From: Sparassis latifolia
Taxonomy: Eukaryota > Basidiomycota > Agaricomycetes > Polyporales > Sparassidaceae
DNA: 64,000 bases
Direction: 5' to 3'
NCBI GenBank assembly: GCA_018466975.1
Contig: CM031558.1
Span: forward strand, 1,178,001-1,242,000
Shown: in pieces, positions 10,818 to 23,031 of the stretch
Layout of the letters: each line of letters opens with the position of its first letter
Numbering within the stretch: the first letter of the stretch is position 1
Notes under the pieces: model-generated
Database searches by the model: none
What the model was told of the DNA's origin: nothing
Seen by the model: only the letters and a program-made list of their open reading frames with translations
Position numbers and translations under genes: made by a program

Positions 10818-13800
10818 TCACACCACCACGTTTACCCCTTGGACACCAGAGTCGGTTTGCATACCCATCCAGTTGAAGCCTGTAGCGCGAAGATATAAGA
10901 ATTGAGACCTTCAACACCATATATCACTTACCAGGTAAAGCAATATCCGGCCAAATGTTGGGGTCAGTGAGCGATTGCATGGATTGTATCATTTCATGGT
11001 CGAAAGGTAAGGGAGGTGCAAGGAATTCGGGTGTGCTCATCTGAGATATAGTTGGGTACTGAGACTGGAACACTGTAGGTCCGGGTTGCGTCTGTGGCCC
11101 GTATGGACCCACTGACAGTGGGTTCTGTTGAGGAGAGTTTGTATTCAGGCTTGAACCGGAACTCGGGGGTGGTGAAGCAGACTGTCCGAAGTCTGATTGT
11201 GACGATGACGACGAAGACAATTGATTCTTCTGGTACTTTTGCGCTACTCGTCGCGCTGCAAAAGTATCACGGTTGATAGATCCTGGTGAATGGTCTATCC
11301 TCGCCATAGGAGTCGCCAGCAGACCCTTCAGGAAAAGCGAGTATAGTTTGGGACCGTGCCGATCGTCAATGCCCACTTCTGGCGAGCCCAGGAGATCAAT
11401 GACTCGCTGAACGTGGTCGCGTATCTCAATCCGCTGCTCTCTGGTGATAAATGCAGTGTATTTAGGTTGCAAGAGCTGATTGACATGTCGTCAAATGACG
11501 AGACAGTGGTGTAAGTGACAAGAAACCACGCACCTTAACCAGGAAGGCAGAAGCGAAGGTCACGAATACACTCTGGGCTTCAGGCCCGTGACGTAGATAG
11601 ACCTCTGAAAAATATGAGAAAAATAGGGTAGACTCAGTGAAGTTCACTAACTTTGACTAGGTATTCCGATATCATCAACAACCGCGTTGACAACGTCGGT
11701 AGCAGCACGCAGACACTACAACAACACCACAATCAGTTTCGCTTTTGGTGTAACATTTATCAATTACTAACTCGCCACAGGAAGGGAACCTCGTTACTGC
11801 TCGTGACCTTGCCATGTTGAAATCCAACCGCGAGCACTGTAAGACGAGCATAGCTGTATGCAAGTTTCAAAAGCCCTGTTCGGAAATGACACTGAGGGTC
11901 ATCCGTCTGGCATTCACGGACACGAGCAATCCACGTTTCCCAAAGACGGGAGAGATGATCGTCGAAATCGCTCGCAATCTTCGTGAAGTCCAATTTCTAA
12001 TCGCACTGGATCAGAACAGCCAGAATTTGTCGTACATGGTACACACCTTATTCAGCCCGGTGGGATGCGTCGGATCGCTGTAAATACGCGAACGGAAATC
12101 CGCCATAACTTTGAGTTCCGCATTGTAACAACAGAGCTGAATGTCGAAACCGTCCATGTTGAATGGCGAACACTTCCACCAATACTCGGAGTGATTCGCG
12201 GTGTAATCTGAGTTAGAAATGATCGATGACTTCCCGTACTGCGAGCTGGTGGATCGGTCGAGATTGAAGCAATTCAGCCACACACGTGTACGGTTTAGCA
12301 TCTCGCGAGCGTGCATTTCATTGTCAGGACTCGGAGTGTTTGGATGATGTAGATTCAGATCCGTTGCTACTCTATAACGGCACAAGAAGTTACTTATTTC
12401 ATAAGAACAAGAACACATAACGTACCGGATAGCCAGGCCTAGATATAACCAGCATCGGTCTTCTTCCCATCTCCGTACAGGCACGGGATACAAAGCCAAG
12501 AGGATATATGCCTCGACAACTTCTACGCTCTTTTGACCACCGATCAGAGCTGTGCCTGCGGCGAGGCGTGCATACTTCATAGCTTGTTGGTACAACTCAG
12601 GACGCATATTGTAGTGCCTAGAAGCAATCGCACAGACTAGAAGTAGTAGTAGAATGAACAATAAAGAAATAACAGATGATAGAAGAATCAGCTTTACTCA
12701 CTGACTGTGAACAAGAAGGGACTGCGCCAGTATGTCTTCTGCGCAGTGTAGAGTACTGGATCTAAGAGAGACACAGAGAGGTTCATGTAGTCGAAGTATC
12801 TGAGGCATGGTGGTAAGCAATGGATGGTGAATTATTTTGTCGAGAGAAAAGCCTCACATGGCGAACAACCTCTCTACCTCAGCGGGACTGACTAAACCAT
12901 TCCTAAGAATATGCGGAGGCTGGTGCGCTTCTTGGATAATTGGACGTTCAGGAGCGGCACCTGTCAAGGTTAATGTGTCAGTGCAGCTGCCCCCGACAGA
13001 AAATAACGTCATACTCGGTCTGAAGTAATTGTCATTCGCCAATCCAACCTCAGTTTGGCTGTCCTCCGCACCGACGGCATCCCTATCCCGGCTAGAGCGC
13101 CGCTTGCCCTTCTTTCTGAGAGCGAGATTTGCCATCAGGCCGAACGGAACAGACTCGCTCGGAAGTATGGCCAATTTCGTCGCCCCGCCGCCTCTCTTGC
13201 CGCTATGCGTAGTATCCGGGGCACTCTCAGTCGATTCACGTGAGAAGTTGTTGCGCAGACGGCCACGGCCACGTCCGGCGACACCTCCGTTATCGTCACT
13301 CGTGAAGCTCTCGTTGCCAACGATGTGCCCCTCCATACCTTCAGGAATAGGGAAGCTCTGGAATGTTTCTCCCTCACCGTCTGCTCCCACATCGAATGCA
13401 GTCTCTTCTGCATCGGCGCCGTCAGCCGAGACGTCGAACTCTGCTGAGCTGTCCTCACTACCGTCGCTTCCTTCATCGCCGAGCATCTCGCGTGTGACGC
13501 TGGGCCCACCCATGTTAATGAATCCTCCGAAGGCTTCAATAGACTCGCGGGCCTTAGAGATCCAGTCCTGCACTTCTTGCGGAGCGACTTCATCCTCCTC
13601 CTTCGGTGTTACTATGTCTGGGGAGGTCAGTTCGCCGGGGCTGATAGAGAGCGATGAGGTTCGGTCTGTAGACTGGAGTGGAGAACCAGAGTTGGCCAGA
13701 GAGCGTCGTTTCGCCACCATACGATTCGCTTCATCTAGTTGCTGAATTAGGACTTTGATTTGCTCGGCTTGGTCACGAATTTGATTTAAAAGATACTCCC

Positions 13801-14899
13801 GTTTGCTGAAGGCCGACGACATGAGAAATGAGACACAGAAGGGACACGAGGGGTCGCTCACGGCGGCGGTTTACGCTTCTTCCGTCCTGGGATCACGCAT
13901 TCGTGCCCCCCGTTCTTACATCGCTTGCAAGTATCGGGATCGGTGATGAACTCGCATCTGACCTGTATAACGGTTATATCACCCATAACTCGGGAAATAG
14001 TAATGGCATATGTACCTTGAGGCCCTTGCATCGTTTGCACGCGCCCGGTCTATGGCCATACGTCGATATGGGCAAGGATCTGTGGAGTAACAGATCACTC
14101 ACAACTTTGGTTTCACGTCTGCCTTTGTGTGCGGCCCCTCTACTTGCCCCTCGGCCTCCACTCCGGCATCATCGCTGTCATGGAAATCGTCTATGAGTCC
14201 TCGTGCTCTCTTCATCGCATGTGCACCCAATGCTTGCTCCAAAGTAGGCGGTGGGATTTGTGGATGGTAAGACGGATCATCCTTGAACAACCCGCCCGCC
14301 TGCATATCAATGCTCGGCTCCGCGGAAGACGAATGCGATGAATACGGCGTCATCGATAAGGTACTTGAGGGTGATACGTAGAGCGACTGTTGCGAACTCG
14401 TGCGGCGCACCGTTTGGAATGTGCTTATCGGCGCGAGGTGGTCCCTTGAGTTAGATTGGCTCTGACCGATGTGCACATCTGTACTCTGTGGAGCATGAGA
14501 ATCATACGAAGAGGTGTACGTATGAACAGCGTTGCTGTACGGGCTAAGGTAGGCGTTGCTTGTTGGCTGGTATTGCTGCTGGTAGGTAGTCTGAGTCTCA
14601 CTCGACGCAGGATACTGGACATTAGCCCCATACAAAGCATCCAAGTTCTGAGACTGTTGGACGTTTAGACTGGGATCTGTATACCCATAAGCATGCTGTG
14701 AATTCTCGGGAGGATACGACTGTGCGTATGTAGGATACGCCATATTTTGCGCTTGTGCCTGGCGACGTTCATAGCGCTGCATTCCATCGGTCTGGAGGAC
14801 TTGGAATTGAGCAGGGTCGATGTCATACTCCTGCTCGAGCTGCAGCTGGTGAGACTGAGGTGGTGGCAACTGGCCATGGGACCACTGAGAAGGATTCAT
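10818..14899 (-). CDS. Zn2Cys6 transcription factor with fungal_trans domain (PrtT-like)
   Basis: Start ATG at 14899-14897 (MNPSQWSHGQL); stop at 10820-10818 after an added exon ending FNWMGMQTDSGVQG. After a Gln/Ser/Tyr-rich N-terminus of about 265 residues, spliced exons give the zinc cluster ACKRCKGLKVRC, then DTCKRCKNGGHEC and the basic linker IPGRKKRKPPP, spaced C-x2-C-x6-C-x8-C-x2-C-x6-C. A coiled coil follows (REYLLNQIRDQAEQIKVLIQ), an acidic region, then the middle homology region (ICAIASRHYN, RPELYQQAMKYAR, RWEEDRCWLYLGLAIR, VATDLNLH). This order fits basidiomycete factors annotated as PrtT-like protease regulators, but the target genes cannot be inferred. The splices checked were all GT-AG and no frame break was noticed. 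Confidence 0.88.
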
Positions 14900-16059
14900 G
14901 GTGAAGCCGGCGCGAGACACGGCGGGCGATCCTGGAATGGCTATATACGTATGAGTTGAGCGCGCGGAAGCGAGGAATTCATGTACCTCGCTTGCCGTTT
15001 CTGGGGAAATTAGAGAACGTGAGTCAGACAGTTCGCAGGGTTTCCTGCAGACTGCGAGAGGAAAAGAACGAAGCTTTTCGCAAAGAATCGACTAACGTCG
15101 GGGGCATGTCAGACAAAAATTTCATTGCGAAAGTCGGAACTAACGTGTGAAGGTGAAGCTGGCACCCGCCGTTACGATAAGCCCGGAAACCTGTGCCAGA
15201 CTGTATTACTCACCTCCTCCCCAGCCGTGTGGTCGACGTTGCGTCCTGGGTACGTAGCTTAGTATGGCGTAGCAGGCAGGTTATGGTGAGGCCTCAGGAG
15301 TCAGGCCTTCAGGTCCCGTCACTAGTCATTAGCAAGCCGGGCGTCCCATCCTCTTATGTGTCTTCTTAATTAAGCTTTCGGGCTCTAGATCATCTAGGAA
15401 AACTCCTTGCGCTCTTGCGAACGAATCACTGATGGGCCGCGATGACGGTGAAATGTAGAGAGGTGCGAACTCACATGCATCAATTTATTCAACAAACGAA
15501 GAGAGCAGAAGCTCACTTCGTGAAAGATATGCAGCGCATTTTCGATTATCATGAATCATGATCTCCCCTCAGTAAACTTGAGATCTCAAGACGACTTCAT
15601 CAACCATATATCAATATGCCCTGTTCAATTATGTCCCTCCTTATTTTCCCTACTCTCGCCTTGGCACTCGTCGTGATCTCCGGTATTATGTAAAAGGTGT
15701 GCCAAAAATATCTCAATGCTTTGTATGCAAGATTGTGCATGCATTCTCCATAGAGAAGGTCCCAGTGTTGTACGGGGAGTGATTAGCTTTCAAACCATTC
15801 CAAGCATAATGAGAGAAACCCGCGTCCACAGAGCAGAGCGCGAGCAACCGCCAAAAACTCTGATCTAGCCGAGACGCTGGTTTAAAGTAAGGCACCTGCC
15901 GACGCGATCGAAGTAGGGAAAGTATATCGTTACCCCCGTAATGCAATCATGATTCTGTCATCGCTTCATCAAATCGAGCCCGTCTTGCCTCAAACCTCTT
16001 CATGCTGAATACAGGACATATGAAGCACCTTCTGTGTAACTCCCAAGTTTTTTCCTAGT
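14900..16059. other. Upstream region of the Zn2Cys6 gene
   Basis: The regulator's 5' UTR and promoter must lie in the first part. No coding exon, TATA box or repeat was recognised with confidence across 14900-16059. Short ORFs here have no family pattern. Confidence 0.5.
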
Positions 16060-16380
16060 GTTGTGTGAACACGAGACCGAACGCACCGAAGAGACTCGTT
16101 TGCATGCAAGAGCGCCGAATCGATCACAGATCGTCATGCCTGCCGACATGCCGCTCCCTTGTCCTCCCTCTTGTCGGTGCTTGAATTGCCACGCTTCGCT
16201 GTCACGCCTGAATCACTCCAGACTTGCAATTCACCGACTTGCTCTCCGTGTTTTACCTCCAAGTTGTGCAATCGAGGTATCTGGGATCATGCAAATCCAC
16301 TACATATTTTTTCCCAATTTTTAGTGCAGCGGAATGGTATGAGATTGCGAAATTGCACAACTAGACCTGATTACAGGCTG
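16060..16380. repeat. Dispersed repeat, copy 1
   Basis: This 320-bp stretch aligns by eye with 43075-43395 in the same orientation. Shared blocks include the CACAGATCGTCA, GCCGACATGCC, CTACATATTTTTT and TTACAGG words in the same order and spacing. The copies have diverged by substitutions and small indels. No ORF of note is conserved between them, so this is a non-coding repeat of unknown class. Confidence 0.75.
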
Positions 16381-16395
16381 TAACACTGGGTAACG

Positions 16396-17360
16396 ATATT
16401 GCTGATTTCAGAAGTCAGTCGTGGGGCAAATATACACAAACCTCTAACTTCGAACACAATATTTCCTCAGCAACTGGGCTGTTTCTCTCGATCCTTGCAT
16501 TTTCGGACTCTCCTCGTCAGCGCGCAGGGCATGGTATCAAGAAATGTACATATTCGGACCATTCAATACTCGCTGCTGTGGTGGTGGTCGCGCTAGCTCA
16601 GAACCAACTTCCCGTGCAGCAGACAGTTCCAGTGCTGGAGGAGTTGCTCCGAGAGGACTTCTTAGTATCATAGAGAGGACATAGGGTACAATACTAAAGT
16701 AAGAATGTCCTGATTCTCTCTGTAGGATCCAACTTGTGATCACAGCCCACTTGCCAGATGGCCGAAACCAACCGCAGGCTGTATTTTTCATTTTTTTAAA
16801 GTTTTATATTGATGTCTGAATGTTCCTAAGCAAGCAGCAAGCAGTGAAAGGCTTTGAGGATGATGGGGAGATGCCGCAGCCAGTACAACACTCGGGCCCC
16901 TTCAAATCATATTTCTCTGTCTTTAGTACAACTGGTATCCGGTGTTAACTTGATGTATACATGAGTACTGCATGTGTTCCGCACACAAAATCTTTAGTGG
17001 CAGCATGTATTCTGTGACCCTGTAATATGCTCTATGCAGACTGAGATGAATAACATACGGGCTAGATCCCTTTGAACCACAACTCCACATCCCTGTCCTG
17101 CTTAGCATGCCACTCAAGTGTCTCCAACCTTTTCCGGTACTCTCCGGCCCACCCAACGACAACAAAGTGACTTCTGAGCCTGAAGGAGCCAACCGAGAAC
17201 AGCAAACAGACATCACCGTGATAGGCCGGATTTCTTGGTACTATGCCCTACGCGCTGAATGAGGAGAGTCCGAAAATGCAAGAATCGAGAGAAACGGCCC
17301 AGCCGTTGAGGAGATATCTGCGTTCGGCCTCGCGACACGACTTCTGAAATCAGCAATAAT
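16396..17360. mobile_element. Inverted-repeat pair (candidate non-autonomous element)
   Basis: The left arm at about 16396-16545 and the right arm at about 17230-17360 are inverted copies. Both contain TATTGCTGATTTCAGAAGTC, TTTCTCTCGAT, TGCATTTTCGGACTCTCCTC and a GGCAT-GTA-CAAGAAAT block in inverted order. The left arm has an extra insertion of about 20 nt. They enclose about 680 bp without a convincing transposase. Target-site duplications were not identified, so the element could also be a local inverted duplication. Confidence 0.6.
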
Positions 17361-17873
17361 TGAATAAGTATAGGTGGTTTGGCCTTGCCAAGGCTGCCTT
17401 GAACCAACTTTCCGGCAATACCAATTATGAGGTCTAGATCTTAGAAATTGTCGGCCGCCCATCGTAATCTCCCCGATCTCTCCGCAGGAAACGGTATGTC
17501 GGCGCGAAACGACAACACAAAGGTTTCGCGTTGAGGTCATCAGCCCGAACCATGTTGCCAGTCCCCATAGTGCTCGTATTATATGCATGCATGGCTGTGG
17601 CTCCTCACCGAACAATTAATGTTTTCTTACAGGTTGGCCAACCATTGCCAAGCCAATAATTAATGCGTCCCCGGCCGTTAGAAAAAGTTGTATTCGTCAA
17701 ACAAACACGAATCTGCATCCTAGATCCAAAGATTGGATCTTTGCTACAGGGGTCACTTGCGCCACCAAGAGTGACTGACATCATCGCAAACGCCATGGCT
17801 TAGGGTGTGGTAAATGGCGGCCATCCGCGGACGCTACCCCTCTCCAGGTCTTGCTATCGGACATTGCACCGCC
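17361..17873 (+). other. Upstream region of the NAD(P)-binding gene
   Basis: No exon was recognised in this half-kilobase. An in-frame upstream ATG at 17814 would add 20 residues to the next gene, but the Rossmann start fits better at 17874. Promoter elements were not identified with confidence. Confidence 0.45.
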
Positions 17874-19367
17874 ATGTCTCACAAGACGTCCATCCTCCTG
17901 ATAGGCGCGACAGGTATGTGGTTTGTTGGTTGCCAGCTGTCGAAAATACTGATAACAGCATCATATCTATTGATGCAGGTTATATTGGAGGCTCTGTACT
18001 CACTCGCCTGATGAAGCACCCCAACGCATCCAACTTTGATATAACTGTGCTCGTACGTTCCGAAGAGAAGGCCAAGAAGCTCGAGGCATTTGGGGTTCAC
18101 ACCGTCATTGGTTCATTCGGTGATACCGAAAAACTGGAAGCTTTGGCCAGCAAAGCCAGTATCGTTTTCAACTGCGTGAGCTTATTGTTTTCAGATCAGG
18201 GCGCAATCACTTACCTCCGGCCGTTGGCGAGGTATGTAGGCAGATGCAGATGACCTAGGCGCTGCGCGAGCAATCCTGCGGGGAATGCAGAAAAGGCATA
18301 CCGAGGCTGGTGAAATTCCCACTTTGATCCACACTGTACGTTCTGCACTTATAATGGTCGGCTGTCTTTATTGGCACTCCCTTCTATGGTCCCCTGTCAC
18401 AGTCAGGAACAGGTTTGTAACATAGAGAAGAGACGATGCAACCATTTTTACGATTTTGCACAGGCATTGTCACTGATAATGCTGCCGGGATGTACCCCAT
18501 GTCCACTATCTACTATGACTCCGATCCCGACCAGATCGAGACGCTTTCCCCCACGCAAATGCACCGAAATGTGGACCTCAGCATCGTTAACGCAGACGCC
18601 AAAGGTGCGCTTCGATCCTCGTTATCAGCTCGGTGCCCGATATATGCCCGATACGCGTACACTGAGCATTGCTGCCGAAGGGACCATCAAGTCCTACATC
18701 ATTCTGCCGTCTGACATCTACGGTTTGGCTTCCGGCTCCCTGGTAAACGCGGGAATTATGAACCCACACTCGGTGCAAATTCCTCTGCTGATCAAGGCGA
18801 GCCTGGATCGTGGCCGCGGCGGTATGGTGGGCGAGGGCAAGAATATCTGGCCCAACGTGCATATCGACGAAGGTTTGTGGACCACAGCTAAGCCCTCCAA
18901 GGTTCCCAAGCCTCGTTAATACGTTGCGGCGTTCTGTTTTAGTCGCGGACCTGTATATTGTGGTGTTCGACGCGGTGATGTCCGGGAAACCCATAGGCCA
19001 TGGCCGCGAGGGTTTCTACTTCGCCGAGAACGGCGAACACCAGCTGTATGATATTGGAAAGGCAATCGGTGCTGCCCTTGTTGACCTGGGTATGGCGAAG
19101 TCAGACGAGCCGACGACCTTTTCGAAGGCAGAGCTGGACAAATATTTTGGCGGGGTAAGACAACACGGTGGTGTGTGCTCTTCGTGACGGTGCTGATATT
19201 TTATCGGCTGGATACAGTCTGCCGACCTGGGCACAAACTCGCGCTGCCGTGCTGAACGGTCTCGCGCCATCGGGTGGAAGCCCGTCAAGGGGACCAGAGA
19301 TATGCTCGCTAGTGTGAGGCCCGAGATTGACAGCATGATTGCCCGTCCGGAGTCAGTGAAGATCTGA
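17874..19367 (+). CDS. NAD(P)-binding Rossmann-fold protein (epimerase/NmrA-like)
   Basis: Start at 17874 (MSHKTSILLIGAT); the first intron (17914-17978) splits the dinucleotide motif GATGYIGGSVL. Later exons give VLVRSEEKAKKLEAFGV, a family-typical NADP-phosphate-contact segment, then ASIVFNC, SGTGIVTDNAAG, YIILPSDIYGLASG and NIWPNVHIDEVADLYIVVFD. Stop at 19365-19367. Seven or so introns all have GT-AG ends and the spliced frame is open. The fold matches extended/atypical SDR enzymes; the Y-x3-K catalytic pair is not obvious, so it may be a reductase or an NmrA-like redox sensor. Substrate is unknown. Confidence 0.82.
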
Positions 19368-19598
19368 GCTTCAAAATTATCAACATTACAGAATTTATGT
19401 AGGACAAAAGTCCAGTATCATGTACATTAGCATCTTACTTGTATCAATAAGGCCGGTCTTAACATCATCTTAACATGAATACCCATTACGGACGGGGATC
19501 CGTGTTCCAGCCGACAGGGAAAAGGAGAACACTTGTCACTGTTGAATGTCGAGGTACTGACGCAGATAGTGAGCCGCGTGAATACATGCATATGCACA

Positions 19599-21355
19599 CT
19601 AAATGATGTGTCTCCTTTTCATGTTGGCTACTTCGTCGTCACTGTATCCGAGCTGCTGCAGGACCTAAGAAAGGCAATTGTCATAGGGGCGAGACTTCGT
19701 CGAAGGTGTACCTACCTCGACGGTATGCTCGGATAAGACTGGGGGAGGGCGAGAAACTGGCAATCGCTGTCCGTTATAGGACACAGCAGGTGCAACCAGT
19801 TTGATATTTCCAGCACGAGAATGCTGAAAAATGCTTAGCGAGCGACACCTAACTGCACGCTAGTAACAATTTACCTCAACCTCTACGACCATCTTTCTTG
19901 CAATTGCTTGAGGATGCTGGAAAGTGTGTTTGATATCATTGATTGGCCCGAATGGTATCCTTAACAGGTGAATTGTAGATAAATACCAACCACACAGACT
20001 CAAAGCTTACCCAAGACCGGAGAATTGTTCTATCCAGTACTGCTGGCTATGCTCAAGGAGAGCTTTCTGAATGACGCCAACTAGTTCAGATCGATTGAGC
20101 ACTCGAGCCTGATTGGTGGAGAATTTAGGATTTGATGCAAGGTCAGGTCTCTTCAGAATATTTTCTGCGAGAAGTTTGAACTAGAAGATTTACGGTCAGT
20201 CAATATGACAATTCCGCAACAGAGGTTGAAGACAACTCACCTGTTTGTCGTTACCAGCCCCAATCATCAAAAATCCATCCTTACAGGGGAAACCCTGGTA
20301 AGGAACGATGGAGGGGTGTGCTGTACCCTGTCTGGAAGCCTCTTGACCAGCTATCAAATAATTAGATGCAATATTTGCAAGGCCAGCTATCTGCATAAAT
20401 CATTCAGCTTTGAACCCCGGCATTCTATGAAACCGCACCTGCGTCTCAAAGAGATTGCAGTCTATCCAAACGCCTTCACCTGTCTGCTGTCTAGATATAA
20501 TTGCAGCCATAATGGCACCGTGGGCATATAGCCCTGTAGCAACATCCGTCACCGCTACACCTACCTTACAAGGAGGACCGTCGGCTTCCCCTGTGCTGTG
20601 CACTTCAGCATTAGCTTATTATTCAGAAGGATCACAGAGGAACAACGAACATGTGCATAAAGCCCGCCTCAGCTTCAATGATCACATCATACCCAGCAGA
20701 CTCCCGGTAAGGTCCACTCTGTCCATATCCTACGAGTCATCAAGGTATCCATGGGAAAGCAAGTCCGGAACATCTACCGGTGATACTGGCATAGATGAGC
20801 TTCGGGTTAATCTTCTTGCAATCCTCCCAGCCAAGACCAATTTTATCCAATTTCCCGGGTATGTAGTTCTCCACCAGAACGTCGGACTGTTGGATGAGCT
20901 TCCGCAGAATCTCTAACCCTTCGGCGGTTTTGAAGTTCACCGTGATAGATCGCTTGTTGCGATTGACGGCAAGGAAGTAAGCTGACTCCGGAGGAAGATC
21001 GGACGAACTCGAGGAGGCCTTTGGGGATGTCGGAGCAGACGGTGGATACCATGACCCTGGAAGACGTCTTTTGTGGTGAATGAGGAGAAAATCGCAGAGG
21101 GGAAAACATACTGGTGTCGTCCCCTCGGGATACTTCTTCCACCTTGATTATGTCTGCACCGAGATCTCCGAGCAGCATCGTTGCTGTAGGTCCAGCAAGA
21201 ACACGTGATAAATCGAGAACTTTGATACCTCGCAGTGGAGGAGGCATCCCCCTCGGTGGGTGGTATACAACAGAGTTGTATCGCTGACTTCCATAGAGTA
21301 GTGAAGGACGCGACGAACGCGCGAACAAGCGGAAATTACAACGAAGTAAAGCCAT
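19599..21355 (-). CDS. Family III CoA-transferase, probably mitochondrial (SUGCT-like)
   Basis: The start at 21355 gives an Arg/Ser-rich, acid-free leader ([20 protein letters not shown]) typical of mitochondrial import. Then come [20 protein letters not shown] and LGADIIKVE, the family III N-terminal signature, followed by [30 protein letters not shown] with the Asp expected to form the acyl-enzyme, [17 protein letters not shown], and the C-terminal [15 protein letters not shown] block. A last short exon ends [10 protein letters not shown] at 19599. The overall pattern resembles succinate-hydroxymethylglutarate CoA-transferase; formyl-CoA:oxalate transferase is an alternative. The frame is intact across all visible introns. 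Confidence 0.85.
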
Positions 21356-21706
21356 CCAGAACCAGAGTGATGACTGCAGGAGTAATCCGTCAGTTGAACA
21401 GAGCAGCCGCAGGTATGAAAGAGTACGGGGAACCTGGGTCGGTACCTCGCGCGGGAGATCAGACGCCGGGCAGAGTCACCAGACACGACAGTCACGACGC
21501 TGGATAACTCGTCACGCGTTAAGCACGCGATTCCGCTCGGAAAGTATTTATGCTGTGAGGCATCTGTTACAACTTTTGAAATGGAAGGTTCGAAACCTAT
21601 GTGCAATAGGCCAGTCAGCATAAAGCAGTATTTCAGAACACTGGTTACACTGGTTACACTGATACGACAGTCTCAATTTACTGCTACACAAGTCAACGAT
21701 GTGACA
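21356..21706. other. Spacer between CoA-transferase and reductase genes
   Basis: This is a 351-bp head-to-tail spacer on the minus strand that must serve as promoter for the CoA-transferase and terminator for the reductase. A short direct repeat of CTGGTTACA occurs near 21640-21658. No exon was seen. Confidence 0.5.
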
Positions 21707-23031
21707 TCAATATACTGGACCAATAGACCACCCAGACAGAGATCTTTCAGGCGTGACCACGGACAGGTCTTGGCTCGTATCTGCGCGAGTGATCAGTGTT
21801 CGATCAGGCAAGGATACGTCAACGTCAACGTACGGCTCCTCAAGGTATGCAATTTCCTCCGGAGTGAGGTCCACGCCCTTCACGATCGCCTCCTCCAAGC
21901 GCGAAACAGAGCTACAGCCCACAATTGGGCTGCTCACCTTCGTCTGAATCCACGCCAACCCGATTTGCGCCATCGCGACGCCCTTCTTCTTGGCGAGTTC
22001 CTCCACGCGAGAGATGATGACCTTGTCGGACTCTTTGACCTTATTCTCGAGCATCGTTCCCTTGACAGAGTCTGAGCGGGTAGTTTCAGAACCCAACGGT
22101 CGCGCGAGCGCACCCGCCGCGAGGGGAGCCCAGGGGATCAGCCCAATGCCATTGAAGTTGCAGTACGCGATCATTTCACGTTCCTGAGGTGCGTCAGAGA
22201 CCGTGTCGGATGACGGAAGTGCAGACGAGAACCCACCTCCTCGCGGTACAGCAGAGAGTACTCATCCTGCATGCTGACGAATTTGGTCCACCCCCGCTTA
22301 TCCGCCACCTCGTTCATCAGAGCGAACTGCCAGCACCTCATGGAGCTCGCTCCGATATACCTGACCTTGCCGCTCTCCACGAGGTCGTGTAGCGCCTTCA
22401 TCGTCTCCTCTGCGGGCACAGTCTCGTCAAAACGGTGAATCTGGAGGAGGTCGATGTATGTAGTGTTTAGGCGCTTGAGAGACGCTTCGACCTGCTTGAA
22501 GATCGCGGCGCGCGAGAGGCCGGACTGATTTATGTATTGCGGCTGAGAGCTCAACTCGGGGTGGAGGAATGCGCGGACGCCGACATCTTTGACGACGAGG
22601 CCGTGACACTTGGTGGCAATAATCAGTTCCTCGCGGGGAATGTTGTACTGTAGGATGCCCCATCAGGAAGACCCGTCAGAAGTAGTTCATCGAGGAGAAC
22701 GGACCTGTGCGATGAACTTGGCGATCACACGTTCAGATTCGCCGTTAGAGTACATATTGGCTGTATCGATGGTGGTGACACCGCGATCCCAAGCAGCCTT
22801 CAACAGAGGGATTGCCCTATCCTCATTGATTACCCAGGGCTGCGAGTCATAGGTCAGATATATCAGGAGCAACAGACGAGGTCACTCACCGCCCATTCCG
22901 AAGAGCCAAAGCTCATAGCCCCAAGCTACAGTCATGCTGGATGTCAGGAGAATCTACGACAAGGGCAAACCACTGACGATGGGCACGGAAACGCGAAGAC
23001 CAGACTTCCCGAGCTGACGGTATTCCGCCAT
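21707..23031 (-). CDS. Aldo/keto reductase
   Basis: Start ATG at 23031 (MAEYRQLGKSGLRVSVPI). Four introns, one near 22630-22700, join exons to about 345 residues. The AKR catalytic tetrad is visible: Asp and Tyr in TIDTANMYSNGESE, Lys in ELIIATKC and His in IDLLQIHRFD. The NADPH-binding end includes GLIPWAPLAAGALARP and SSPIVGCSSVSRLEEAI. Stop at 21707. The length and KSGLRVS start fit fungal AKRs related to aryl-alcohol dehydrogenases. Physiological substrate is unknown. It lies tandem with, and upstream of, the CoA-transferase gene. Confidence 0.88.

Noticed and set aside
13029..13745. Plus-strand 238-residue frame
   Set aside because: It is antisense to the acidic/Ser-rich exon of the Zn2Cys6 gene and shows the Ser/Pro composition expected of a shadow frame.
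3412..23031. Complete secondary-metabolite gene cluster
   Set aside because: No scaffold-making enzyme was found; the set is reported only as a neighbourhood of interest.
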